A DNA stretch of 14,567 bases from Kiritimatiellota bacterium. Its GTDB lineage: Bacteria > Verrucomicrobiota > Kiritimatiellia > RFP12 > UBA1067. The position numbers and the translations under genes were made by a program. The stretch covers positions 1 to 14,567 of the forward strand of contig WRML01000018.1 of the NCBI GenBank assembly GCA_009777165.1, written 5' to 3'. Below are positions 6,513 through 13,566 of the stretch, piece by piece (the first letter of the stretch is position 1; every line of letters starts with the position of its first letter). The notes beneath the pieces were generated by a model. It saw only the letters and a program-made list of their open reading frames with translations. It searched no databases and was not told the DNA's origin.

Positions 6513-6582
6513 GCGGCGGCGAGCCGCCGCACGCCAGGGGTTGCGCCTTCTCGACACAGGCGCGAGGGTTTTCAGCCCTCTG
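6513..6582. repeat. Hairpin plus dispersed 60-base repeat, copy 2
   Basis: An 8-bp GCGGCGGC/GCCGCCGC stem with centre GA (6513-6530) is followed by sequence that matches 203-262 at 52 of 60 positions (6523-6582). It ends in GGGTTTTCAGCCC. It lies about 45 bases after the stop of the FMN-binding gene and may help end or stabilise its transcript. There is no T-rich run after the stem, so it is not a textbook terminator. Confidence 0.75.
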
Positions 6583-6591
6583 ACTTGTGAG

Positions 6592-6689
6592 GAGACCTAG
6601 GGGACACAGGGGACCTCGGAGACGAAGGGGACGAAAGAACATTCCTCCCCCCTGCGTCCCCTAGGTCTCTTAAGTCCCTTAGGTCCCCT
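6592..6689. repeat. Inverted arrays of a 9-base repeat forming a long stem
   Basis: Positions 6598-6633 are four tandem units of the form NNNGGGGAC (one unit reads GGAGAC). Positions 6656-6689 carry the reverse complement family, around AGGTCCCCT. The arms 6592-6605 and 6656-6669 pair perfectly over 14 bases; past one mismatch the stem continues for six more base pairs. The array lies between two convergent genes (stop at 6469 on plus, stop at 6771 on minus), so the transcribed stem could act as a two-way transcript end. That role is inference. Confidence 0.7.
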
Positions 6690-6770
6690 CTCGCGTGCAC
6701 GAAGCTTTCAGCCCTCGAAAGTGCCAATGACAAGTTATAGTTAATTCACTATACCCCAAACGAACCATTG

Positions 6771-9700
6771 CTACCGGATCATCAGGATTGTGCCGCCGCG
6801 GGAGATGGTGAGGGAGACGGTTCCGCCGTCGGTCTTGATGGAGACGATGATGCCGGGGTCGAGCGGGGTTGCCATCAGCGCGTCGCGTAACGCGCTGAGG
6901 GTTCCCGCGTCTGCGGAGCCGTAGGTGAAGAGTGTGCGCTTGTGCGGCAGGGGGGCCCCCTCGGGCAGCCAGAGGAGGACTTCGCCGTCCACCGACAACG
7001 TGCCGGAGACGTTGAGCGTGGCGTCGTAGATGCCGCCCTCGAATGTGACGGTGAGGTTGCCGCTGACCGTGGCGGTGCCAGTCAAAATGCCGCCGCGCAG
7101 GATGATGTTCGTGACGCCCGTGAGCGTCGCGCTGTCGAGGTTGAGGATGCCGTCCTCGACAATCAGGTCGCCGCTGAAGCCCAACGCGCCCGTGAAGGTC
7201 TGCACGGCTTCGCCCTGCTTGACGAGTACGCCCGCGCCTTCGACAGTCCCGTCGAATGTCGCGTCCGTGAATGTGTTGAGGAGGAGGGTGCCGTCGTCGA
7301 GCGCGATGGTGCCGTCGCCGAAGAGCGGGCCGACGGGTTCCGTCACGCCCACGATGGACAGCTTCGCGGCGGCCTCGATGGTCGTGAGCGAATTGGGGCT
7401 GAACGCGCAGAACACGTCGGGGAGTATGCCGAAGTGCCATTCGCCGGCCTTCGTGTTCCGGTCGTCTGTGACATCCTCATACTCACGGGAATCCACCAGC
7501 GTCCACGTCACCTTGTCGGTGCTGACCTCGACGGTCCACGTGATCGGGTCGCGCCCCTCCGCATCATGGGCCGTGTACCATGTGTATCCGTCAATCAGTA
7601 TCGCATACGGCAGGTCAATGATGAGGGGGTTGATGTTGCCGCTGCTGGAGTAGAATTTCGAGTTGCCGACGGGATCGTCCGGAAGGATCACATTGGATGC
7701 GTTCTCGTCGCCGGTGGTGTTCCACACCTCGCCATATGCGGTGGTTCCGGCGGGATAGGTGATTTCCTGTCCTGCCTGCATGAGCCGGAATCGGCTGACC
7801 TGATACTGGGGCCAGGTATAATGCAGGCCTTCCGGCTTCATGCCCAGCGGCGTAAAGCGAACGTACTGGGCGGGTAGCACTCTCGCGACAATCGCTTCGC
7901 CGCCGGAGAGGAGCGTGTCGCCCGTGTAGGTGCTGTCCGTGGCGGTGTAGTACGTCGTGCCTGCGGTTTGCGTGAGGCCGAGCGGCGCGGTGCCGTCTTG
8001 GATGTTTGCGCCCCACATCCCCGTGATGGTGTTCAGCAGTGTGGCTGGCTCGCCGTTGTTGATGAGCGTGATACCGTCGCCCGGCACCTGAACGGTGATC
8101 GTGTTCGTTGTGCCGCTGAAGATAACGGTGCCGTTCCCGGTGATCGTCCCAGTGAAGGCCTCGGGGTGCGGGAGGATGACGGTCGAGTTGGCGAGCATCA
8201 GTGTGCCGGATCCCGTCAACCCTTCAATGACCTGCCCAACGGAGAATCCGGAGAGCATCAGGGTACCGACCGCATTCACCACGACAGGCATGCTGGCGGG
8301 GATGACGTCGTTGGCCATAAGCGGGAGGGGGAGGGCGGGAATGTACGTGCGGCGGTCCAGCGGCATATCGTATTCGGGCTGGGTATCGAGCACGTTCCAG
8401 TTGGTCGTCGTGCCGTCAACCACGCCGATCTCGAATGTCCAACCGGACGGGTCGCGCCCAATTGCGTCGTTGGCGGTCGCAATCCGGTATCCGTTGAAGA
8501 ATATCGGTTGCGCCAATGCGATCGTCAGTGCGTTGGGCAACGAGTAACTTTCGTTGAAATACCATTTGGTGCCCGTGTTGTTGTCCACTGCGCTTTGCAC
8601 ACCCTCGCCCCCAGTGGGGCCGTTGCCGTACACCTCCATTTCGCTCAATGGCGGCCAGTTTACACCGACCCCGTTGTACGTCAACTGAAACTCGGAAATC
8701 TGGATGCCTGATCCGTAATAGTCAGGCTGACCAGGAGGCGTTTCAGGCGGGATTGGACGTGCCGCCGTGAAGGTGAGGCGGACGAGCGAGGCCTTGCGGT
8801 AATCGTCGCCCAAGAGATGGAGTGTGCCGCCGTTGACGGTCGTCGCGCCCGTGTACTTGAACGCCTCGGCCGAGAGCGTCACGGTGCCGGTGCCGATTTT
8901 TGTGAGTGCGATCGGTTCGGCGCCATCGCAGATGACGCCGCCGTAGGTCGAGGAGGCATCCCCACCCCCGACCGTGAGCGTCGTAGGCCGGTTGCCATTG
9001 TTGAGGATTGTGCCGCCCGCCACTGTGCTTTGGATGGCGCCGACCGTCTCGTCGTAACCGTTCAAGTCGAGCGTACCGCCCGAAAGTTGGACGTACCCGT
9101 CGTCCGCGATCTGGTTGCCGCTGGAACCCGTGAGGATGACCGTCGTCCCCGACTCGATGCCCGTGATGTCGCCCACGGCATAGCCATCCGACTTGTCGAG
9201 TTCTACGGTGCCGCCGCGCACATGAAGCTGGAAGTCCGTGTTGTCGTCGTAACCGCTGAGGCGCAGTGTCCCTGCGCCCCACTTGGAGACGTTGCCGTAT
9301 CCTGTGATTTGGCTCTCGATTTCGAAGACGGTCGTTGCCGGAGTTTCGAACCCGCCCAACCACGTGGAGACGGGGGGGTTGAGCGTGAGGTTTTCGAGGT
9401 TGCGCAGGATGCCCCCTGCGAGGTAAACGGGCGCGTCGCACAGCGCGGTCGCGTTGGACAGCGTTACGCTGCCCTCGTACAGGTGGAGCGCGGCGGCGCA
9501 ACCCGACCCGGCCCCCGCGAGCGTCAGATCGCCCGCGCCGTTCTTGAGGATTGCGCCGGAACCGCTGAACGCGCCATCGAAGAAAATCGGCTGCGTGTTG
9601 TCGAACGCGACCGTGCCGCCGTTCAGCGTGATGTCCGTGGAATACGCCGAGGGCTTCTCGATGAAACCGCCGTCGTCGTAGTAGCGCGACTTGAAGGAGA

Positions 9701-10838
9701 GCGTCCTGTCCGTGTTCACCGTCACCGCGTCCACGCCGAGGGTGGTGTCGAGCATCTGGAGCGAGTAGGTGCCGAGCGTGAGGGCCCCCGCCGCCGCGTC
9801 GGGAGGCGTGATGCCGTCGAACGCGAGCGTCGCGCCGTCCGCGACCGTGAATGGGCTTGGTATGCGGCAGAGCCACGCGTGGTTCGTGAGGATGAGGGCG
9901 TTTACGATGTCGCCGTCGAGGACGGCCGGGTACAGCGACTCGGGCGAGCCGAACGGCAAATCACCGGACAGTCCAGAGAACGTGAGCGTCTTGTTTGCGG
10001 GCGACTGCACGATCCCGCTGAACACAGGCTCGCCGAGCAGATTGGGGCTGATCGTAAGGGTACCGTCCTCGTTCATGAGCATACGCCCGAAGATGTAATT
10101 GATTCCGTCCAGGGCGGCGATCACGTCGCCGTCGTCCCCGAACACGTGCCCGAACTCCAGGTTCTCGTTGCCCGAGAAGTCGAGGTCGTCCGGACTGTAG
10201 ATGATGCCCGAGGGCCACCCCGCCGTCTTGCCGCCGTTGCCGCCCCCGTTGGAGCAGCGCAGCTCGATGTCGTGCCAGCCCTGCGTCAGGTAGACGCCGT
10301 TTGCGACGGACCGCGCGTTGAAGGTGTGGACGTTCAGGATGACCTGCCCGTCAATCGTCAGGTAGATGCCGTCGTCGAACGTGCCAGCAAAGCTGTAGAA
10401 GTTGTCTGCGGGGACGTGCCACATCCCCCGATAGCTGTACTGCGTGTTGAGCGGGAACGTCGCCGACGTCGGCTCCGCCACCCGTTCCGCCGTGGGCTTC
10501 CAGCCGTTGAACGTCAGCGGCTGGGCGAGGTTACCGGCCCAGTTGCCGACCGAGGGTCCCGAGAACTCGCAGAAGCCGTGCTGGTTCGTCAGCACCGCAT
10601 CGCCGCCCGCGAACACGAGCGTCTCCCCGGGGTAGAACGTCAGGCCGCCGAACGTCACATCGCCGCCCAACGGCGCCTCCACCGAGCCTTGAGGGATACT
10701 CGTCCCCTCCACAGACATCCCCCCCGGGTCGTTCCAATTCGCATTCGCCACCCCTGACGCCGTCCACGTCCCATCTACCGCAAGTGCCGACACGCCCGCC
10801 GTCATACCCAACGCAACAATCATCATCACATGTTTCAT
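6771..10838 (-). CDS. Giant secreted protein with PA14-like, beta-strand repeat and F5/8-like modules
   Basis: This 1355-residue exported protein probably lies on the cell surface and binds carbohydrate or matrix. Residues 1-20 form a signal peptide with cleavage after ALA. A PA14-like module lies near 125-225 (FDDGIYLTIDGQVI, then GWHDIELR). Autotransporter-associated beta-strand repeats occur near 429-460, 516-548, 647-676 (GTGTVTLS followed by GATTVNGGTLHL) and 1203-1234. Two F5/8-type (discoidin-like) modules, about 684-835 and 990-1140, share A-x-DA-x-GRDP-x2-WT-x-E. There is no C-terminal autotransporter barrel and no PEP-CTERM tail; the protein ends GGTILMIR, so how it is held at the surface is unclear. 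AAGGAA (10845-10850) lies six bases before the ATG. No catalytic motif was recognised. Confidence 0.88.
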   Translation of the reverse strand: MKHVMMIVALGMTAGVSALAVDGTWTASGVANANWNDPGGMSVEGTSIPQGSVEAPLGGDVTFGGLTFYPGETLVFAGGDAVLTNQHGFCEFSGPSVGNWAGNLAQPLTFNGWKPTAERVAEPTSATFPLNTQYSYRGMWHVPADNFYSFAGTFDDGIYLTIDGQVILNVHTFNARSVANGVYLTQGWHDIELRCSNGGGNGGKTAGWPSGIIYSPDDLDFSGNENLEFGHVFGDDGDVIAALDGINYIFGRMLMNEDGTLTISPNLLGEPVFSGIVQSPANKTLTFSGLSGDLPFGSPESLYPAVLDGDIVNALILTNHAWLCRIPSPFTVADGATLAFDGITPPDAAAGALTLGTYSLQMLDTTLGVDAVTVNTDRTLSFKSRYYDDGGFIEKPSAYSTDITLNGGTVAFDNTQPIFFDGAFSGSGAILKNGAGDLTLAGAGSGCAAALHLYEGSVTLSNATALCDAPVYLAGGILRNLENLTLNPPVSTWLGGFETPATTVFEIESQITGYGNVSKWGAGTLRLSGYDDNTDFQLHVRGGTVELDKSDGYAVGDITGIESGTTVILTGSSGNQIADDGYVQLSGGTLDLNGYDETVGAIQSTVAGGTILNNGNRPTTLTVGGGDASSTYGGVICDGAEPIALTKIGTGTVTLSAEAFKYTGATTVNGGTLHLLGDDYRKASLVRLTFTAARPIPPETPPGQPDYYGSGIQISEFQLTYNGVGVNWPPLSEMEVYGNGPTGGEGVQSAVDNNTGTKWYFNESYSLPNALTIALAQPIFFNGYRIATANDAIGRDPSGWTFEIGVVDGTTTNWNVLDTQPEYDMPLDRRTYIPALPLPLMANDVIPASMPVVVNAVGTLMLSGFSVGQVIEGLTGSGTLMLANSTVILPHPEAFTGTITGNGTVIFSGTTNTITVQVPGDGITLINNGEPATLLNTITGMWGANIQDGTAPLGLTQTAGTTYYTATDSTYTGDTLLSGGEAIVARVLPAQYVRFTPLGMKPEGLHYTWPQYQVSRFRLMQAGQEITYPAGTTAYGEVWNTTGDENASNVILPDDPVGNSKFYSSSGNINPLIIDLPYAILIDGYTWYTAHDAEGRDPITWTVEVSTDKVTWTLVDSREYEDVTDDRNTKAGEWHFGILPDVFCAFSPNSLTTIEAAAKLSIVGVTEPVGPLFGDGTIALDDGTLLLNTFTDATFDGTVEGAGVLVKQGEAVQTFTGALGFSGDLIVEDGILNLDSATLTGVTNIILRGGILTGTATVSGNLTVTFEGGIYDATLNVSGTLSVDGEVLLWLPEGAPLPHKRTLFTYGSADAGTLSALRDALMATPLDPGIIVSIKTDGGTVSLTISRGGTILMIR

Positions 10839-10871
10839 GGTGTGTTCCTTTCATAAGGAATAAATAGGAAC

Positions 10872-10901
10872 ATATTACCACCTCCCCAAAAAGTAACGCA
10901 A
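10872..10901 (-). promoter_or_regulatory. Candidate promoter of the giant exoprotein gene
   Basis: On the minus strand, TTGCGT (10901-10896) and TAATAT (10877-10872) are 18 bases apart. A start of transcription near 10865 would give a leader of about 27 bases that contains the AAGGAA ribosome site. Confidence 0.45.
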
Positions 10902-10992
10902 GCAAAAAAACAAATTGGTCTCAAGTTGGTCGCGGGCGCGAAGTGGAATTGGTCCCTCCTGTGTCCGCACATGGGGATCTATACGTCCCCGC

Positions 10993-11018
10993 GCGGGGGC
11001 GAGCCGCCGCACTCCATA
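10993..11018. repeat. Chimeric fragment of the hairpin-repeat family
   Basis: GCGGGGGC-GA-GCCGCCGC followed by ACTCCATA joins the left arm of one hairpin type (as at 167-174) to the right arm and flank of another (as at 203-218). The arms are therefore no longer fully complementary. It looks like a deletion product of a larger array such as the one at 70-215. Confidence 0.55.
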
Positions 11019-11127
11019 ATCATCACGTCCACTCCGCGCAAGGGGGGACTGCCACGTGGGCCGGTGTCCGCATGTGGGAATCGATGCGCCATGTTTTTTC
11101 GCATTTTCTGGTGTCGCAATTTTCTGC

Positions 11128-11156
11128 TTGCTCTCGGAACGCAAAAACGGTAATCT
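11128..11156 (+). promoter_or_regulatory. Candidate promoter of the isomerase-like gene
   Basis: TTGCTC (11128-11133) and TAATCT (11151-11156) are 17 bases apart. The leader would be about 50 bases and includes the GAGGTGA ribosome site at 11202-11208. Confidence 0.4.
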
Positions 11157-11211
11157 TACTATCTGTTTGTGACATTGGATTTTTTTAACTGTTCAAAAAG
11201 CGAGGTGAATG

Positions 11212-12351
11212 ATGGCGAAGAAAGCGTTCAATATTGCTCCCGTGACGATGCGGTCAATGCCGTTCTGGTGCGTGGGGAATCCGTTGGGTGATCCGTTCGG
11301 GGGGCCGGTGCTCCCGAAGATTGATTCAATCGAAGTCGCGAAAATCCTTGCGGATGCCGCGAAGGAGGGACTGATCGAGGCGACCTCATTCCATGACGAC
11401 GACCTCGTCGCATGGGACCCGAAGAACATGAATGACGACCTCGACAAGAAGAGCGAGACCTACGCCAAGCTCCAGACCATCAAGAAAATCCTCGACGGCG
11501 CGGGCATCAAGGTCCACATGGCGACGTGCAGCCTGCACGGGAATGCGATGTTCCGTAACGGCGGCCTGACCAACCCTGACCCGAAAATCCGCGCCATCGC
11601 GAAGAAGAAGGTCGAGCGCACGCTCCGCATCGGCGCGGTTTTCGGCGCGAAGTATTTCACCTACTGGGTGGCGCGTGATGGCTTCGAGGTTCCCGTCTCC
11701 GTGGACTGGAAAAACGTTTACAATTGGCTTGCGGACGGCATGAACGGCGTGTACGACTACATCAAGGCAAAGAAGCTCACCAGCTACGTCGGTGCGACGG
11801 TCGAGCCAAAGCCCAACGAGCCGCGCGGCCACATGTACCTGCCCACGTCCGGCCATGCGGTCGGGTTCATCTGCGGCAAGCTGAAGCACCCCGAGTTCTT
11901 CGGCGTGAACCCCGAGCTGCTCCAGCACGAGAGCATGGCGCTCCTGAACGCCGTGCACACGGTCGGCTACCTGACGAGCATGAAGAAACTCTTCTTCCTG
12001 CACTTCGGCAGCCAGATCAAGGCGCAGTTCGACAACGACTTCCCGCCGCTCGTCGGCCCCGAAGGTCTCAAGGAGACGGTGCAGATGTTCTGGGCGCTCC
12101 GCAAGGTCGGCTGGAAAGGCGTACTGGAGTACGACTGCCACATGTTGCGTTCGGACGGCAATCCGGCCGATCCCATCGGCTGCCGTATGGCGTTCGTCCG
12201 CGATTGCACGAGGGCCCTCTCCACAGCGTTGCTTCTCGCAGACCGCCTGATGGACCTGAACACGGAAGGGATGTCCGCCGCCGAGGCCGACCTCGCCGCA
12301 ACCGCGCTCATGTGCAAGCTCGACGAGAAATCCGTCAAAGAGTGGATGTGA
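11212..12351 (+). CDS. Xylose-isomerase-like TIM-barrel protein (class I type, altered metal site)
   Basis: This 379-residue protein aligns by eye along much of its length with actinobacterial-type (class I) xylose isomerase, a cytosolic enzyme that interconverts aldose and ketose. No signal peptide is seen. Shared segments are VGN-x3-DPFG, SFHDDDL (catalytic His and Asp pair), YW in the 150s, VEPKPNEPRG (metal Glu and catalytic Lys), FGVNPE followed by HESM, FDND and LEYD. The metal ligand that is Asp in HIDLNGQ of the Streptomyces enzyme falls on His in FLHFGSQ (14263-base strand excluded; codon near 12001-12003). The substrate may thus differ from xylose. GAGG (11202-11205) is six bases before the ATG at 11212; an ATG at 11209 directly in front is the alternative. 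A DUF1080 gene follows in the same direction after 207 bases. Confidence 0.85.
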   Translation: MAKKAFNIAPVTMRSMPFWCVGNPLGDPFGGPVLPKIDSIEVAKILADAAKEGLIEATSFHDDDLVAWDPKNMNDDLDKKSETYAKLQTIKKILDGAGIKVHMATCSLHGNAMFRNGGLTNPDPKIRAIAKKKVERTLRIGAVFGAKYFTYWVARDGFEVPVSVDWKNVYNWLADGMNGVYDYIKAKKLTSYVGATVEPKPNEPRGHMYLPTSGHAVGFICGKLKHPEFFGVNPELLQHESMALLNAVHTVGYLTSMKKLFFLHFGSQIKAQFDNDFPPLVGPEGLKETVQMFWALRKVGWKGVLEYDCHMLRSDGNPADPIGCRMAFVRDCTRALSTALLLADRLMDLNTEGMSAAEADLAATALMCKLDEKSVKEWM

Positions 12352-12358
12352 ATGGGAC

Positions 12359-12387
12359 TTCCCCCTCTTGACTTTTTGGAGGGGGGG
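12359..12387 (+). terminator. Possible stem-loop after the isomerase-like gene
   Basis: CCCCCTC (12361-12367) pairs with GAGGGGG (12379-12385) across an 11-base loop that contains TTTTT. It begins ten bases after the stop. There is no T-run after the stem, so it may be a processing or pausing hairpin instead of an intrinsic terminator. Confidence 0.3.
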
Positions 12388-12558
12388 AGACGTTAGGCGT
12401 ATTGTTGTTGGCACGATGGGTGTCACGAGCAGTGGATTTTTTGCCACAGAGGACACAGATTTTTGGGGTTCACGCAACTACCTCAAAAGACAAAACAACC
12501 TGCGGGAATCTTGAATACGCTGCGTCATCTGCGTGCGGGAAAAAAAGGAGGAATCCAG

Positions 12559-13266
12559 ATGAAACGGATGATGATGATGGCTGGCGTATTGCTGGCGGTA
12601 GGGGCCGCGTTCGGCGCGGAGAACACGTTAACGGATCAGGAGAAGGCGGATGGATGGAAGCTGCTCTGGGATGGCACGACCACCGAGGGCTGGCGCAGCG
12701 CGGGGAGGCCGACGTTCCCCGACAAGGGTTGGGAGATCAAGGACGGTGAGCTTTCCGTCATCCCCAAGGGGGGGGGCGGGGACATCATCACGGCGGACAC
12801 GTACACGGACTTCATCCTCTCGGTGGACTTCAAACTCACCAAGGCCGCCAACAGCGGCATCAAGTATTTCATTGACCCGAAGGTGCATGGCGGCACGTCG
12901 CTGGAGTACCAGGTCCTCGACCCCGAGCACCAGGACGCGAAGAAGGGCATAGACGGCAACCGCAAGGTCGCGGCGTTCTACGACGTGCTTCCCGCGCCCC
13001 GGGGGGAGGCCCTGCTCAAACCCCTCGGCGAATGGAACACCGCGATGATCGTCAGCAAGGGCCCCCACGTCGAGCACTGGCTGAACGGCGAGATGGTGCT
13101 GGCGTTCGAGCGCGGCTCCGAGGCGTTCCGCGCCGCCGTCGCCAAGAGCAAGTTCAAGGACAACCCCAACTGGGGCGAGACCAAGACCGGCCACATCCTC
13201 CTGCAGGATCACAGTGACCGTGTCTCGTACCGCAACATCAAGATCAAGGCAATAGGAGAGAAGTAA
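12559..13266 (+). CDS. Secreted DUF1080 / 3-keto-disaccharide hydrolase-like protein
   Basis: This is a 235-residue exported protein of the DUF1080 family. Residues 1-20 are a signal peptide (MKRMMMMAGVLLAVGAAFGA, likely cleaved after FGA). The domain runs from WKLLWDGTTTEGWRS (33-47) through KGWEIKDGELSVIPKG (57-71), FILSVDFKLTKAANSGIKY (85-103), LEYQVLD (115-121), GEWNTAMIV (158-166), VEHWLNGEMVL (171-181) and GHILLQDH to YRNIKIKAI at the end. This is the canonical full-length family pattern, fuller than in the first DUF1080 gene of this window. AAGGAGG in 12545-12551 is seven bases before the ATG. The frame is open further upstream, but with no family match. A G9 run (12768-12776) encodes part of KGGGG. 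Its stop codon lies inside the first unit of a heptamer array. Confidence 0.9.
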   Translation: MKRMMMMAGVLLAVGAAFGAENTLTDQEKADGWKLLWDGTTTEGWRSAGRPTFPDKGWEIKDGELSVIPKGGGGDIITADTYTDFILSVDFKLTKAANSGIKYFIDPKVHGGTSLEYQVLDPEHQDAKKGIDGNRKVAAFYDVLPAPRGEALLKPLGEWNTAMIVSKGPHVEHWLNGEMVLAFERGSEAFRAAVAKSKFKDNPNWGETKTGHILLQDHSDRVSYRNIKIKAIGEK

Positions 13267-13366
13267 TAAGTCAGAAGTCAGAGGTCAGAGGTCAGAAGTC
13301 AGAAGTAAGAGGTCAGAAGTAAGAGGTAAGAGGTGATAAGTAATAGGTGATAGGTGATAAGTCAGA
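13262..13366 (+). repeat. Fifteen tandem heptanucleotides, consensus RGTNANA
   Basis: Fifteen uninterrupted 7-base units run from AGTAATA (13262-13268) through AGTCAGA, GGTCAGA, AGTAAGA, GGTAAGA and GGTGATA variants to AGTCAGA ending at 13366. The stop codon of the DUF1080 gene (13264-13266) is inside the first unit. The same heptamers occur in the coding sequence of the last gene from 14280. Short heptamer tandem repeats of this kind are known from several bacterial groups; no function is evident. Confidence 0.85.
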
Positions 13367-13514
13367 GATTGAAGACGAAATAACAGGCATAGGGGTGGAG
13401 AAGGAAACGCCCGTTGCCGCGAGGAAAACAAACCGGCCCAGCCTGTTGTTTTATGTTGGTGCCGGGATTTTAGTGTGTGTCGGGGCGGCGCTGTTCTTCA
13501 CGAGGAAAAAGTGA
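13347..13514 (+). pseudogene. Remnant of a gene tail: linker, membrane segment and basic end
   Basis: The frame from 13347 to the TGA at 13512-13514 has no credible start and is preceded by an in-frame TAG. It encodes the same C-terminal tail as the last full gene: VAARKTNRPSLLFYVGAG, a hydrophobic stretch, then FFTRKK. Positions 13413-13507 match 14453-14547 with six differences in 95 bases and no gaps; five of the six are synonymous. The 5' part is missing, and the break coincides with the heptamer array. It is most likely what is left of a paralogue that lost its body by recombination between heptamer arrays. A tiny translated peptide cannot be excluded. Confidence 0.65.
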
Positions 13515-13566
13515 CCACGGATTAGGGTGTGTTGAAACCAAACGGTATGACTGCATTTGCGAAAAA

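Larger units (their letters stand above)
10839..11211. other. Divergent intergenic region with repeat fragments
   Basis: This 370-base region separates the exoprotein gene (minus) from the isomerase-like gene (plus). It holds one promoter for each gene near its ends. Between them are a perfect CCCCGCGCGGGG palindrome (10987-10998), a chimeric hairpin fragment (10993-11018) and two imperfect direct repeats of 25 bases (10961-10985 and 11064-11088, 20 of 25 identical). I see no open frame that resembles a gene and no tRNA. Confidence 0.6.

Noticed and set aside
8817..10757. 646-codon plus-strand frame
   Set aside because: It is antisense to the giant exoprotein, whose signal peptide, PA14-like and repeat modules are clear. 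The Arg/Val/Glu-rich composition is typical of a GC-rich shadow frame.
10961..11088. Insertion sequence bounded by the 25-base direct repeats
   Set aside because: The repeats are only 80 percent identical, the interval is about 100 bases and contains no transposase.
12430..12558. Upstream extension of the second DUF1080 gene from 12463
   Set aside because: The 32 added residues match no family feature, whereas the ATG at 12559 has an AAGGAGG site and begins a good signal peptide.
13262..13366. CRISPR or origin iterons
   Set aside because: Contiguous 7-base units without spacers exclude CRISPR. No replication gene or DnaA-box cluster is nearby, so iterons are not supported.
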